NCBI GenBank assembly: GCA_006503475.1
Contig: RSEH01000267.1
Span: 1-63,980 of the forward strand
DNA length: 63,980 nucleotides
Source of the DNA: Stentor roeselii
Taxonomy: Eukaryota > Ciliophora > Heterotrichea > Heterotrichida > Stentoridae
Direction: 5' to 3'
Shown: positions 21,325 to 29,684 of the stretch, one piece after another
Numbering within the stretch: the stretch's first letter is position 1
Layout of the letters: each line of letters begins with the position of its first letter
The notes under the pieces: generated by a model
Seen by the model: the letters and a program-made list of their open reading frames with translations, nothing else
What the model was told of the DNA's origin: nothing
Database searches by the model: none
Program-made: the position numbers and the translations under genes

Positions 21325-21702
21325 TTAGGGGTTAAATATATAGGATGATATTGAAAACCAGGAATAAGGCATTGAGGACATTTTTCGTCGGAGGATCTTT
21401 AGCTCGTTTTTGTGAGTTTCTAATCGGAAGTTTATACGTTTTCGCTTGTTTTGACTTAGTTTTTTTATTAGGGAAAAGGTTTCTGGCTCGTAACAGTCAG
21501 TTGAAAGTTTCCGTTTAATCAAGACCTTCTTCTTTTTCGTTCTTCCATTCAAAGTCGAGCTATTGGGTCTATTATTCTCAAAATCAACATAAACCGAGCA
21601 AGAGCTTTTGATATCTCTGATAGTCCTTCCATGAGTACTAACAATCCTAGAAATCAAATGTTTCCCTCCCAATCCTCTAGTATCCGGTGAGAACCTCTTC
21701 AT
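21325..21702 (-). CDS. Hypothetical basic protein
   Basis: 125 residues, very basic (many Lys and Arg, e.g. GRTKKKKVLIKRKL), no membrane segment or known domain. The stop is separated from the stop of the large plus-strand gene by a single base (21324), so the two transcripts must overlap at their 3' ends. It lies 48 bp from the next minus-strand gene's stop. Function unknown; the basic composition would suit nucleic-acid or tubulin binding, as a guess. Confidence 0.6.
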   Translation of the reverse strand: MKRFSPDTRGLGGKHLISRIVSTHGRTIRDIKSSCSVYVDFENNRPNSSTLNGRTKKKKVLIKRKLSTDCYEPETFSLIKKLSQNKRKRINFRLETHKNELKILRRKMSSMPYSWFSISSYIFNP

Positions 21703-21750
21703 TATGATTCAACTTAAATAATCCTTACTATAAAAATTATCAACTTTCAA

Positions 21751-22374
21751 TTAAAACACCCAACATTTGCTGCAACCTTCAATCCGACTTTCATTTTTTA
21801 AAGTAGGTTCCTTATACTTCAAAGTCTCTTCATCAACCATAGCAAAAGGATCTTTACTAGTTGGACTGGAATAATCTCCAGTCGTTCCTCTGCTCATTCT
21901 CGTCAAAGTAATCGCGATTTCTTGCAAGTCCAAAAGCTGCTTCGACAGCTGCTGATGTGACTTCACCTGCTGAAAGTCCGTCGAGGTCTTTTTGGGGTTT
22001 CGGGTAGTTTCATAGACATTCCAAAACTCGTTATTCCAGGTCTCTTGGAAGTCAAAGCTGTATTTGTTGAAAGTTTTTGTTGCTTCCAGGATTCTTTGCT
22101 GCATCTCTCGAGCGTTTGCGAGTTTGGGTAACTTTTCGAGGCTTTCGAGAATCGAGTCTTCCATGTAGATGTACTTTGCCATGAACTAGGTGGAATTTAC
22201 TGTGCTCAGCTCACTCTTTTTTAAGTTTGGCTGTTGAAGGTCTTGTACAATTGACTCCATCACTTCTAGGCAATCTTCTAGGTCGTAGATGTCTTGCTTA
22301 GTGGAGATTACTATGTCATAATTTTTTACCTCTGTTGGTGGCACTATGAAGGATTTTCTTTCTTTGATTGCCAT
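21751..22374 (-). CDS. Hypothetical helical protein with one mini-intron
   Basis: About 202 residues once a 15-nt intron (22186-22200) is removed. Two open frames then join: MAIKERKSFIVPPTEVKNYD... through ...KKSELST, followed by FMAKYIYMEDSILES.... It is mostly predicted helical with acidic and Gln-rich stretches. The C-terminus ends EGCSKCWVF, with two Cys near the end that might be lipidated. That is not a canonical prenyl box. No family recognised. Divergent from CCT2 with a 404-bp shared upstream region. Confidence 0.72.
22186..22200 (-). other. 15-nt spliceosomal intron, phase 0
   Basis: Minus-strand sequence GTAAATTCCACCTAG between ACA (Thr) and TTC (Phe). If retained, an in-frame TAG ends the protein at residue 62. 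A at position 10. Confidence 0.88.
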
Positions 22375-22778
22375 TTAATATGTTTAAATTGGGAATGGAT
22401 TGTAGGTTGGGTAGTTTGAGTTTAAGGCAATTAGAAAGGTTTAGATTGAATTGGGGGAGTATAGAGTATTGGAGATGGAGTTGGGGTGTATAAGATATAA
22501 AAAAACTTAGAGATTCAGGTAATTTCATCAATACTTTAAGTTACTTAAAATCTAACTTTAATGATCTTAGAACCCTCCAAAATCTGATCCAATTGAAACT
22601 GAGTATCTCTAACATAATCTAATAATATCCTTAATCCTTTTCTATTTTAAACAAACCCGCCATCCCATCAACTTCTATCATCTCTCTTCTAATTTTCCAT
22701 TACTAATTTTCTTTCATTCCTGCCTAATCCTGTAATCTTCCTAATCCACTCTTCAAAAAATCTGTCTCATAAAAAAAT
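22375..22778. promoter_or_regulatory. Divergent promoter region with mirrored strand skew
   Basis: 404 bp between two divergent start codons. Plus-strand bases 22378-22500 are G-rich next to the minus-strand gene, and 22620-22778 are C-rich next to CCT2, so each gene has a C-rich coding strand upstream. The transition is near 22550. I see no clear TATA box. The regulatory role is inferred from position. Confidence 0.5.
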
Positions 22779-24401
22779 ATGAGTGGCGCTTACCAAGGCA
22801 GACTGGACGCAGCCGGGAACGTGAACCCGCAGATCTTAAGCGAGGAAGCCGACGATTCTCGAGGTGAGATGGCGAGACTGAGTTCATTTGTGGGTGCGAT
22901 AGCAGTGGCCGATCTGGTGAAAACCACTTTAGGTCCAAAAGGAATGGACAAGATCCTAAAGTCTTCAGACCCGACAGAGCAGAAGATAACAATCACGAAT
23001 GACGGTGCGACGATTCTCAAGTCTTTATTCGTGGACAACCCAGCAGCAAAGATCTTGATCGACATTTCAAAGACCCAAGACGATGAAGTAGGAGACGGGA
23101 CCACTACAGTCGCGGTACTTGCTGGAGAACTGCTGAGAGAAGCTGAAATGCTTGTCAATCAAAAAGTTCATCCACAGATCATTATTCAAGGATGGAGACT
23201 TGCTGTTGCCGAGGCAAGAAGGACTCTTCAAGCTCTGGCCATGGATCATAATAGTGATGAAGAAGCTTTTAGGAAAGACTTGGAAAATGTTGTTGGAACC
23301 ACCTTGAGTTCTAAGCTTTTGGTACAGGAAAAAGAACATTTTATTAACCTTGCGGTTGATGCGGTTTTGAGACTTAAAGGGTCTGAAGACTTGAAACTTA
23401 TTCAGGTTATTAAGAAGGCTGGAGGGAACTTAAAGGACTCTTTCTTGGCTGATGGGTTGATTTTAGAGAAAAAAATTAGCAATGGGTCTGTTAGGGTTAA
23501 ACAGAATCCTAGTATTATGGTTGCTAACTCGCCGATGGACTATGACAAGATCAAGATTTTCGGATCAAAAGTAAAAGTCGATTCAATAGAAAAGGTATCC
23601 GAAATCGAAGCAGCCGAGCGAGAAAAAATGCGAAGAAAAGTCGAAAAGATCCTATCATTCAAGCCAGACGTATTTATAAACCGTCAGCTGATTTACGACT
23701 ACCCTGAAAGTTTGATGGTAGAATCAGGAGTAATGGTGATAGAACACGCCGATTTCGACGGAGTAGAGCGTCTATCTGCAGTACTAGGAGCTGAGATATT
23801 AAGTACATTTGACAACCCCGACGTTTCAAAGCTCGGTTCTTGCGGCACCATCGAAGAGATGATGATCGGAGAAGACAAAGTGATTTCCTTTAAGAACTGT
23901 CAAGAAGGCCGTGCAAGTACCATTGTTTTAAGAGGCGCAAGTTCTCATTTACTAGACGAGGCCGAGCGAAGTCTTCACGACGCCCTTTGTGTCCTGGTGA
24001 TGACCATCAAGAACAAGCGAGTCATCTACGGAGGGGGGCACAGCGAAATCGCCATGTCCAACGCGACCGACCAACTCGCGAAGACCGTCCCAGGGAAGAA
24101 AGCCTTGGCAATTGAAGCTTTTGGAAGAGCCCTTCGCAAGCTGCCTACAATCATCGCTGATAACGGAGGCTTTGATAGTTCTGAACTCGTTTCAGAACTC
24201 AGAGCTGCCGTTAGTAATGGCTCGGAAACAGCCGGCATCGATATCAACACTGGAGTCGTCGGGGATATGAACAAACTTGGCATTAAAGAATGTCTCAGAG
24301 TCAAGGAACAGGCCTTGTTGTCGGCTTCTGAAGCTGCTGAAATGATTTTAAGAGTTGATGAAATCGTGACTTGCGCTCCTAGGAAACGAGAAGGGTATTA
24401 G
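22779..24401 (+). CDS. CCT2: TCP-1 chaperonin subunit beta
   Basis: 540 residues, the normal length of CCT2. CCT is the cytosolic ATP-driven ring chaperonin that folds actin and tubulin. Group II chaperonin motifs are present: [11 protein letters not shown] (50-60), NDGATIL (74-80) and the catalytic GDGTTTV (105-111). Beta-type identity comes from the N-terminal region ([15 protein letters not shown]), the [13 protein letters not shown] block and [15 protein letters not shown] at 22779 follows a C-rich leader. Synonymous codon use changes sharply at about 23530 (see findings). Confidence 0.95.
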   Translation: MSGAYQGRLDAAGNVNPQILSEEADDSRGEMARLSSFVGAIAVADLVKTTLGPKGMDKILKSSDPTEQKITITNDGATILKSLFVDNPAAKILIDISKTQDDEVGDGTTTVAVLAGELLREAEMLVNQKVHPQIIIQGWRLAVAEARRTLQALAMDHNSDEEAFRKDLENVVGTTLSSKLLVQEKEHFINLAVDAVLRLKGSEDLKLIQVIKKAGGNLKDSFLADGLILEKKISNGSVRVKQNPSIMVANSPMDYDKIKIFGSKVKVDSIEKVSEIEAAEREKMRRKVEKILSFKPDVFINRQLIYDYPESLMVESGVMVIEHADFDGVERLSAVLGAEILSTFDNPDVSKLGSCGTIEEMMIGEDKVISFKNCQEGRASTIVLRGASSHLLDEAERSLHDALCVLVMTIKNKRVIYGGGHSEIAMSNATDQLAKTVPGKKALAIEAFGRALRKLPTIIADNGGFDSSELVSELRAAVSNGSETAGIDINTGVVGDMNKLGIKECLRVKEQALLSASEAAEMILRVDEIVTCAPRKREGY

Positions 24402-24431
24402 TTAATATAAATTAGGAATTAAGACAATATT

Positions 24432-25115
24432 ATGGGATGTTGTGAAACTAGGGCAACTGGGAAAGATGGAATGGGAAAAGGATTTGATTTGAATGATGAG
24501 GAAAGGACTTTGGTTAAAAATTATCAGGATTTGAATTTGTTGAAGGAGTATTTGGAAAGACTTTGTCAAGTCACTGGATGGGAAGTGCTGGTTTGTAAGG
24601 AAGATGTCGTTGTTGAGGCCTGTGAGCGAAGTATTTTTACTGGTCAAGTACCGGTTGTTATGGGATGGGTTTATTTGGATTTTAAAGCTCCTCTTGTCTT
24701 GTTGGAGCAACTTATTGTTTATCGTAGAGATTGGGACTTGACTATTGAAAAGGCTGAAATGATTGAAACTCAAGAAAACTTCAAGAAGTTTAAAATTGTT
24801 CAGAAATTTCCTTTGAAAAATCGAGTTTTTTTTGTGAAGGTTTTTCGATTTGAGTATAATGGAATGCTAACGTTTTTAACTGTGAATGATTCAACAGAAG
24901 TTAACTTGGATGACAGCCTTGAACTAGGATGGCATCACTTTTCACTCATTCGGGTGAAAGACCTGGGAGATAAGGTAATCATCAGTCACTTATTCCAAAT
25001 CGACAGCAACTTCGAATCAAAAGCCTTCATGAAATACATTCTAGGAAACCAGCTGTTTGAATGGCTTTCAAATATAAGGCAGAAATCTTTTGAAATTTAC
25101 CAAAAAGTTTGCTAG
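24432..25115 (+). CDS. START-like lipid-binding protein with N-terminal lipid anchor
   Basis: 227 residues. The start MGCCETRA is a strong candidate for N-myristoylation at Gly2 and palmitoylation at Cys3/Cys4, so it is probably membrane-attached. Residues ~40-225 resemble START/Bet v1-like domains, judged from YRRDWDLTIEKAEMIE, alternating beta-like segments and a C-terminal amphipathic helix (QLFEWLSNIRQKSF). START domains bind sterols or phospholipids in a hydrophobic cavity. The family assignment is moderate, based on pattern rather than search. It starts 30 bp after CCT2 stops. Confidence 0.65.
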   Translation: MGCCETRATGKDGMGKGFDLNDEERTLVKNYQDLNLLKEYLERLCQVTGWEVLVCKEDVVVEACERSIFTGQVPVVMGWVYLDFKAPLVLLEQLIVYRRDWDLTIEKAEMIETQENFKKFKIVQKFPLKNRVFFVKVFRFEYNGMLTFLTVNDSTEVNLDDSLELGWHHFSLIRVKDLGDKVIISHLFQIDSNFESKAFMKYILGNQLFEWLSNIRQKSFEIYQKVC

Positions 25116-25124
25116 TTTATAAAA

Positions 25125-26186
25125 TTACTTAAACTGAGGTTTTTTTCCTCTGCCTTTCGCTGTAACCGGTTTAAAACTCTTGCTAGGACTTGACTTTTTA
25201 CTTCTAAGAGACTGATTAACACTGCTATTTTTACTCTCCTTCGCCTTTTTATACTCAAGCAAGAACTGATAAAGAACCCTAAGCTGCATATTTCCAGCCG
25301 CTTCTTTATTTCCCCTCATCTTTTCCGCGACGATTTCAAGTAAAACATTGATTTTTTCATCAGATCCACTTCCAGGAGTTTTTTGATTGAGTGACTCAAG
25401 CATTTCAATCATTTCTTTTTCCAGTTCTGAGAAGTCCTCTTCAAGGTTTTCAAGACTTTCTTGTTTTTTCGCTTTGAAACTTTTGTCATTTTCCCTGACC
25501 ATTGGTTTTTCTTGTTCTTCAAGGTCTTGTAACAAGTCAGGGTCAATCAAATACAAAAGGTCTACTTTAAACAAATGCCCAAAACTTAAATTTTTCGCGA
25601 TTTTCCAAGTAGTCCTTTCAAGCATCTCCAATTTCGGAGGCTTTCTCAGAAGATGTAAAAAATTATGATTAGGGTGTTCGTATTTTTTATTTTGTTTCAG
25701 AAAAAACTTCTCCTCATCAATCGTTAGGTTAGAAATTTGTCGAGAAACAGGAGACATGTCACTAAAAATGCACAAATCTTGCTTTGTAAGCTGAGTTCCT
25801 TGTATTTTATCAGCTATTGAAAAAACTTCAAATTTGTCTTTTATTGGCAGGTCTGATTTCTCTTTGAATGGATAATCTTCTAATTTCCAGATGTCTACAG
25901 ATTTATTTGAACGAACTTCTTTTGGAGGTGATTTTTCTGTCTTTAAGAGTTTTAAACCAAATTCGAACTTTTGTTGAGGCTCTGGGGTGTGAGTTCTATG
26001 AAAAATCGGCATCGATTTGTCGAAAAAGGTCTTAGACGGGTATTCCTCAATAAGTTCCAACGATTTTTTACCAGGAGATACAAAATGATTGAAAATTTTT
26101 GTTCTAATATTTTCAATTCCAGAACTATTTTCCTTGATCCCTCGATTTTTCATGAGATTTTGCCATTCTTCCTTTAGATAAGCCAT
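25125..26186 (-). CDS. Hypothetical protein
   Basis: 353 residues, unrecognised. It is rich in Lys, Glu and Ser, with a Glu-rich segment around residues 240-275 (EDFSELEKEMIEMLESL) that may be coiled coil. A very basic tail ends KGRGKKPQFK. No catalytic motif or membrane segment. Convergent with the START-like gene (9 bp between stops). Its start codon is only 19 bp from the start of the next, divergent gene. Confidence 0.68.
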   Translation of the reverse strand: MAYLKEEWQNLMKNRGIKENSSGIENIRTKIFNHFVSPGKKSLELIEEYPSKTFFDKSMPIFHRTHTPEPQQKFEFGLKLLKTEKSPPKEVRSNKSVDIWKLEDYPFKEKSDLPIKDKFEVFSIADKIQGTQLTKQDLCIFSDMSPVSRQISNLTIDEEKFFLKQNKKYEHPNHNFLHLLRKPPKLEMLERTTWKIAKNLSFGHLFKVDLLYLIDPDLLQDLEEQEKPMVRENDKSFKAKKQESLENLEEDFSELEKEMIEMLESLNQKTPGSGSDEKINVLLEIVAEKMRGNKEAAGNMQLRVLYQFLLEYKKAKESKNSSVNQSLRSKKSSPSKSFKPVTAKGRGKKPQFK

Positions 26187-26205
26187 CCTATATCAAACAA
26201 TAAAA

Positions 26206-27060
26206 ATGAAAGCGTCAAATGGTATCGTTTTGAATATACAAGAAGCAAGAATCGATGCAAGTCTCTGCGATTTCTCTAAATTCAACGCTTTAATCCAGGT
26301 CTTCCACGGAAACACTGAAGTTTCAACGAAGGCAGTCTCATGTTCAGACAGTTGTCCTCGTTGGAACCAAACTTTTTACTTAGAAAAACAATCAGAAAGC
26401 TTAGAACTTCGACTAGTCCACAAGCCTTTACTTCTAAAAGAACAGGTCTTGGCAACTTGCTTCCTTTCAACCAACAGTCAATCAGGCTGGACTCGTTTGT
26501 TCAAATCTCGTCAAAAAATCGCCTCACTCAAACTTTCCATCTTGACTGAAGCGAGCGGGAGTGACCCGGTCGACATGACTGACCTTTTTCAAAGAAAAGT
26601 CTCTGAAGTGCAAAGTATTAAATCGAAACTTGATAACTATAAAGTTCTTTATGAGACTGAAAAATGTGAACAGAAAACAATTCACCCAAAACTTGAGGAA
26701 ATGATGATGACTCTTAAAGTTGAACAAGAAAATTATTTAAAGATTTTTAATGAAATCAATGAAAATAAAAAAAATCTTGAAGAACTACAGGCTTTGGTTT
26801 TGAAGGAAAAGGGAAAAGTTTTGAAGGCTAAGGAAGAAGTAGAAAGGGAAGAAGGTGAGGTGAAGAGGGAACAACAGGATTTACAGAGTGACTTTGAAGG
26901 ACTGATGATTGTGAAAAATAAGATCTCGTTGCAGGAAAGGATTTTGAAAGGGTATCATAGGAACTCTAAAAGTGAAAGTAAACCTTTAGCGAGAAGTCCT
27001 TCAAATCGTGAAGTTTTTTCAGCGTTGTTACCGAGTTTTAACCTGTCCTATAACAAATAA
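26206..27060 (+). CDS. C2-like/coiled-coil protein
   Basis: 284 residues. Residues ~5-120 look like a small beta-sandwich of the C2 type: alternating strands (IVLNIQEARIDAS, NALIQVFHGN) and PRWNQTFYLE, which mirrors the common C2 pattern Pro-x-Trp-Asn-x-x-Phe. The Asp ligands of classical calcium-binding C2 domains are not obvious, so it may be calcium-independent. Residues ~140-245 are coiled coil. A similar N-terminal C2-like plus coiled-coil layout occurs in some centrosomal and ciliary proteins; function here is unknown. Confidence 0.65.
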   Translation: MKASNGIVLNIQEARIDASLCDFSKFNALIQVFHGNTEVSTKAVSCSDSCPRWNQTFYLEKQSESLELRLVHKPLLLKEQVLATCFLSTNSQSGWTRLFKSRQKIASLKLSILTEASGSDPVDMTDLFQRKVSEVQSIKSKLDNYKVLYETEKCEQKTIHPKLEEMMMTLKVEQENYLKIFNEINENKKNLEELQALVLKEKGKVLKAKEEVEREEGEVKREQQDLQSDFEGLMIVKNKISLQERILKGYHRNSKSESKPLARSPSNREVFSALLPSFNLSYNK

Positions 27061-27074
27061 TTGAAACCATTAAA

Positions 27075-28127
27075 TTATTCATCTCTAAACAAAAACCGTT
27101 TAGGAGCCATGTAGCAGTTCGGCGTCATACTCGACTTAGGCGTCGACCTATTCGACCCTTTAATAGAAAACTTCTCAAGGTTGATTTTTCTGAGGTTTTC
27201 CTCATAATTCACTTCTTTTTCCATAGTCCTACGCATGTTTTTCATGATCATAGAACTTTTACTGCATTCAAGCATCGCCTGTTCACCTCTTAAAGTCGCG
27301 ATTTTATTCTTCAAGACATCAACAGTTGTTAAAAGTTTCGATTTTTCTTCATCATTTTTACTTTCTTTCAGCCGTACTTCGTTAATTTTTAAACTTTGCT
27401 GCAAGGCCTGAATCTGAGAAGCTCTATTAGGTGCAGGGGTTTCTTCATTTTTATTCTCTTTAGTCTCTATTTTCCAGTTCTTTGCAGAAACTGGGCTGAT
27501 TTTATCACTAATGACTAAATTTTGCCAGAGAGCCTTTGACTTATCAAGTTCAACTTTCGAGAGTCTCAGTTGTTTTTCTTTCTGTTCTAAAAGATTTTCC
27601 TTGATTTTCAGATTTTCTTGAAGAATTGCGAATTGTTCATGTTTTTGCTTGTAAGAAGTAGTCAAGAGGTCTAGTTCTGCGAGTTTTTCTTCAAAGTTCT
27701 TTCTTTCTTGATCTAGTTGCGCTTTTCTCTGATCTAAGTTTGAATAGTAATTGTTTTGGGGGGTGAAAGATTTTTTAAAGGTTTTGCTTTGGATTGGATT
27801 TGATTTCTCGTTAGATGATCCAAAGATTCGGAAATAATCTGATCGGAAGTCCTCGCTTTGCATCTGTGAACGGTCTAGTGATTGAAGAAGGTTTTCAATG
27901 TTTTCTTCTATGCGGTTGTCTGCTTTTGACTCGAAGATTGAAGGGGCTTCGCCTTCTATCCAGTCAAAGTTACAGTAAGACGTTGTGTATGAGTTTAAGT
28001 ATGATATGCGAGAGTTGTTTCGTAGGTGTTGAGAAGAAACGTCCATTTCTAACATTGTGTGTTGAAGCGCTACGTTTATTCGGTCAAGCTTTTCTTCTAT
28101 TGTTTCTTCTGGGGGTTTAAAATCCAT
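27075..28127 (-). CDS. Coiled-coil protein, unknown function
   Basis: 350 residues. After a Ser/Asn-rich N-terminus, residues ~125-210 and ~235-310 show Leu/Lys/Glu/Gln heptads (e.g. QENLKIKENLLEQKEKQLRL), so it is mainly coiled coil. The basic tail contains RSTPKSSMTP, a possible proline-directed phosphorylation site. No known domain. Convergent with the C2-like gene, 14 bp between stops. Confidence 0.7.
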   Translation of the reverse strand: MDFKPPEETIEEKLDRINVALQHTMLEMDVSSQHLRNNSRISYLNSYTTSYCNFDWIEGEAPSIFESKADNRIEENIENLLQSLDRSQMQSEDFRSDYFRIFGSSNEKSNPIQSKTFKKSFTPQNNYYSNLDQRKAQLDQERKNFEEKLAELDLLTTSYKQKHEQFAILQENLKIKENLLEQKEKQLRLSKVELDKSKALWQNLVISDKISPVSAKNWKIETKENKNEETPAPNRASQIQALQQSLKINEVRLKESKNDEEKSKLLTTVDVLKNKIATLRGEQAMLECSKSSMIMKNMRRTMEKEVNYEENLRKINLEKFSIKGSNRSTPKSSMTPNCYMAPKRFLFRDE

Positions 28128-28507
28128 TTTTATTTAAATTATGAAGAAATTTTAAGGGGTTTAGAAGTGAAGAGTTTAGGGGATGGATATTGGGGGTATT
28201 TTAGGTTGGGATGGGTGAGAGGGAAGTTATTAGAATGGTTTAGTGCTGGATTTTATTAGAATTTTATCAGATTTAAATGATTTTTTATGGTAAAAGTCAG
28301 AATTGCCTTGTTTAAATTTTTCAGGATTTAATTCTGGTTTAATTATCAAGGGTTATTCCAAGTAACATATTCCTTGAAACAACCTTACCTCTCTTCTTAA
28401 AATTTAAATAAAACCTCAACCATAAAACCATCCTATTAGTAAATTACGTAAAATCCTAATCCAAACCTAAACCAAAAAAATCTACCCCTAAAACCAATCC
28501 CTTAAAA
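28128..28507. promoter_or_regulatory. Divergent promoter region with mirrored strand skew
   Basis: 380 bp between two divergent starts. Plus-strand G-rich at about 28150-28240 (next to the minus gene), C-rich at about 28380-28507 (next to the WD40 gene). Same layout as the other divergent regions. An incidental 66-codon frame at 28059-28259 is not a gene. Confidence 0.5.
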
Positions 28508-29626
28508 ATGTCAAGCGAAGACGAGTTTTTCGACGCAGCAGAAGAACTAGAACCAGATCCAATTCCTAGAAAATCCAAGCGTGAAAGATACTACACCGTA
28601 AACGAGGCGCCAGCCGAGTTAAAAGTCGAGATTGATTTTTCCTTAATATCCTCAGTGAAGAGTTTAGACCTTCCAATATCGAGTTCCTACTGGTTGGTGC
28701 GTTTTAGTCCAGACGGTGGTTATGTCTCAATAGCCGGTTCTTCCAACATAATCCTTTTATTCCGTCTTGTGCCTGAGAAGTTCCTCGAGTCGCCTCTGTA
28801 CCTGAACGAGCACACTTACGACATCACCAGTTTAAGTTGGAGTCGAAATCAGACCTTTCTGTCAAGTTCCATCGACCACACTGTAAAAGAATGGAAAATC
28901 AGTCCGAATTCAATTAACACCCTGAACTTTCACTGCAGGGTGTCTTTTGTGGCTTACCTCAATCAAGATGCTAACTTCTTTGTTGCGGCTTTTGAGGACT
29001 TCGTTATTAGAGTGGTTCATATTCAAAGTAAAGCTATTGTTCATCAGGTTCAACTCTTTGAAAGTATCACTGCTTTAGCTGTCTCTCAAAGTGGAAGGAC
29101 TGTCGCTGTTGGAATGAATAGAGGAAGAGTTGTTCCTTTTACTGTCAGGAAAGAAGACTTGAAACTTCTTGATCGAAATGTGATCAAAGCGAAAAATGCT
29201 AGAGGATTGAAAAAAAGTGGAAAAAAAGTCACTGGATTGTTTTTTTTGAATGATGAAGAAGTTTTAATTACTACTCTTGACTCGAATATTCGACTTTATA
29301 GTTTGGTTGATTTTCAAATGAAACAGAAGTACAAAGGAGGTGATTTGAAGGTAAAGGATTATTGTGCTGAAGCTACTTATGACTCAGATTTCGTTATATG
29401 TGGAGGGGATTCTGGAAAGTTCTATATTTGGGGGACTGTCATCGAAGGGACGAAGAACAGGAAGTTTGAGACTGTGAAGGTAAACAAGCAGAAAACTCCT
29501 GTTTATGTCTTTCTTGCACCGTTGTTCACTTTAAATATATTCAAACAGGGACAGGAGAATAATTCCGGGAACTACGCAGTGTTTTGTTTAGATACAGGAA
29601 ACACTTTGAATATATATTTAATGTGA
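28508..29626 (+). CDS. WDR44-like WD40 repeat protein
   Basis: 372 residues. An acidic N-terminus (SSEDEFFDAAEELEPDP) is followed by about six or seven WD40 repeats forming one propeller. Recognisable blade segments include VRFSPDGGYVSIAG, ITSLSWSRNQTFLSSSIDHTVKEW and DSDFVICGGDSGKFYIWG. The segment with NDEEVLITTLDSNIRLYSL and MKQKYKG closely follows the WDR44/YMR102C family, in which animal WDR44 binds Rab11 on endosomes. The Rab-binding N-terminal region of animal WDR44 is absent, so only the propeller is supported. Confidence 0.75.
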   Translation: MSSEDEFFDAAEELEPDPIPRKSKRERYYTVNEAPAELKVEIDFSLISSVKSLDLPISSSYWLVRFSPDGGYVSIAGSSNIILLFRLVPEKFLESPLYLNEHTYDITSLSWSRNQTFLSSSIDHTVKEWKISPNSINTLNFHCRVSFVAYLNQDANFFVAAFEDFVIRVVHIQSKAIVHQVQLFESITALAVSQSGRTVAVGMNRGRVVPFTVRKEDLKLLDRNVIKAKNARGLKKSGKKVTGLFFLNDEEVLITTLDSNIRLYSLVDFQMKQKYKGGDLKVKDYCAEATYDSDFVICGGDSGKFYIWGTVIEGTKNRKFETVKVNKQKTPVYVFLAPLFTLNIFKQGQENNSGNYAVFCLDTGNTLNIYLM

Positions 29627-29684
29627 AGTAGCTTTTCTTAAGCTTATTGAAGAATGTAACTTATTCCATCCTCAACCCAATCTA

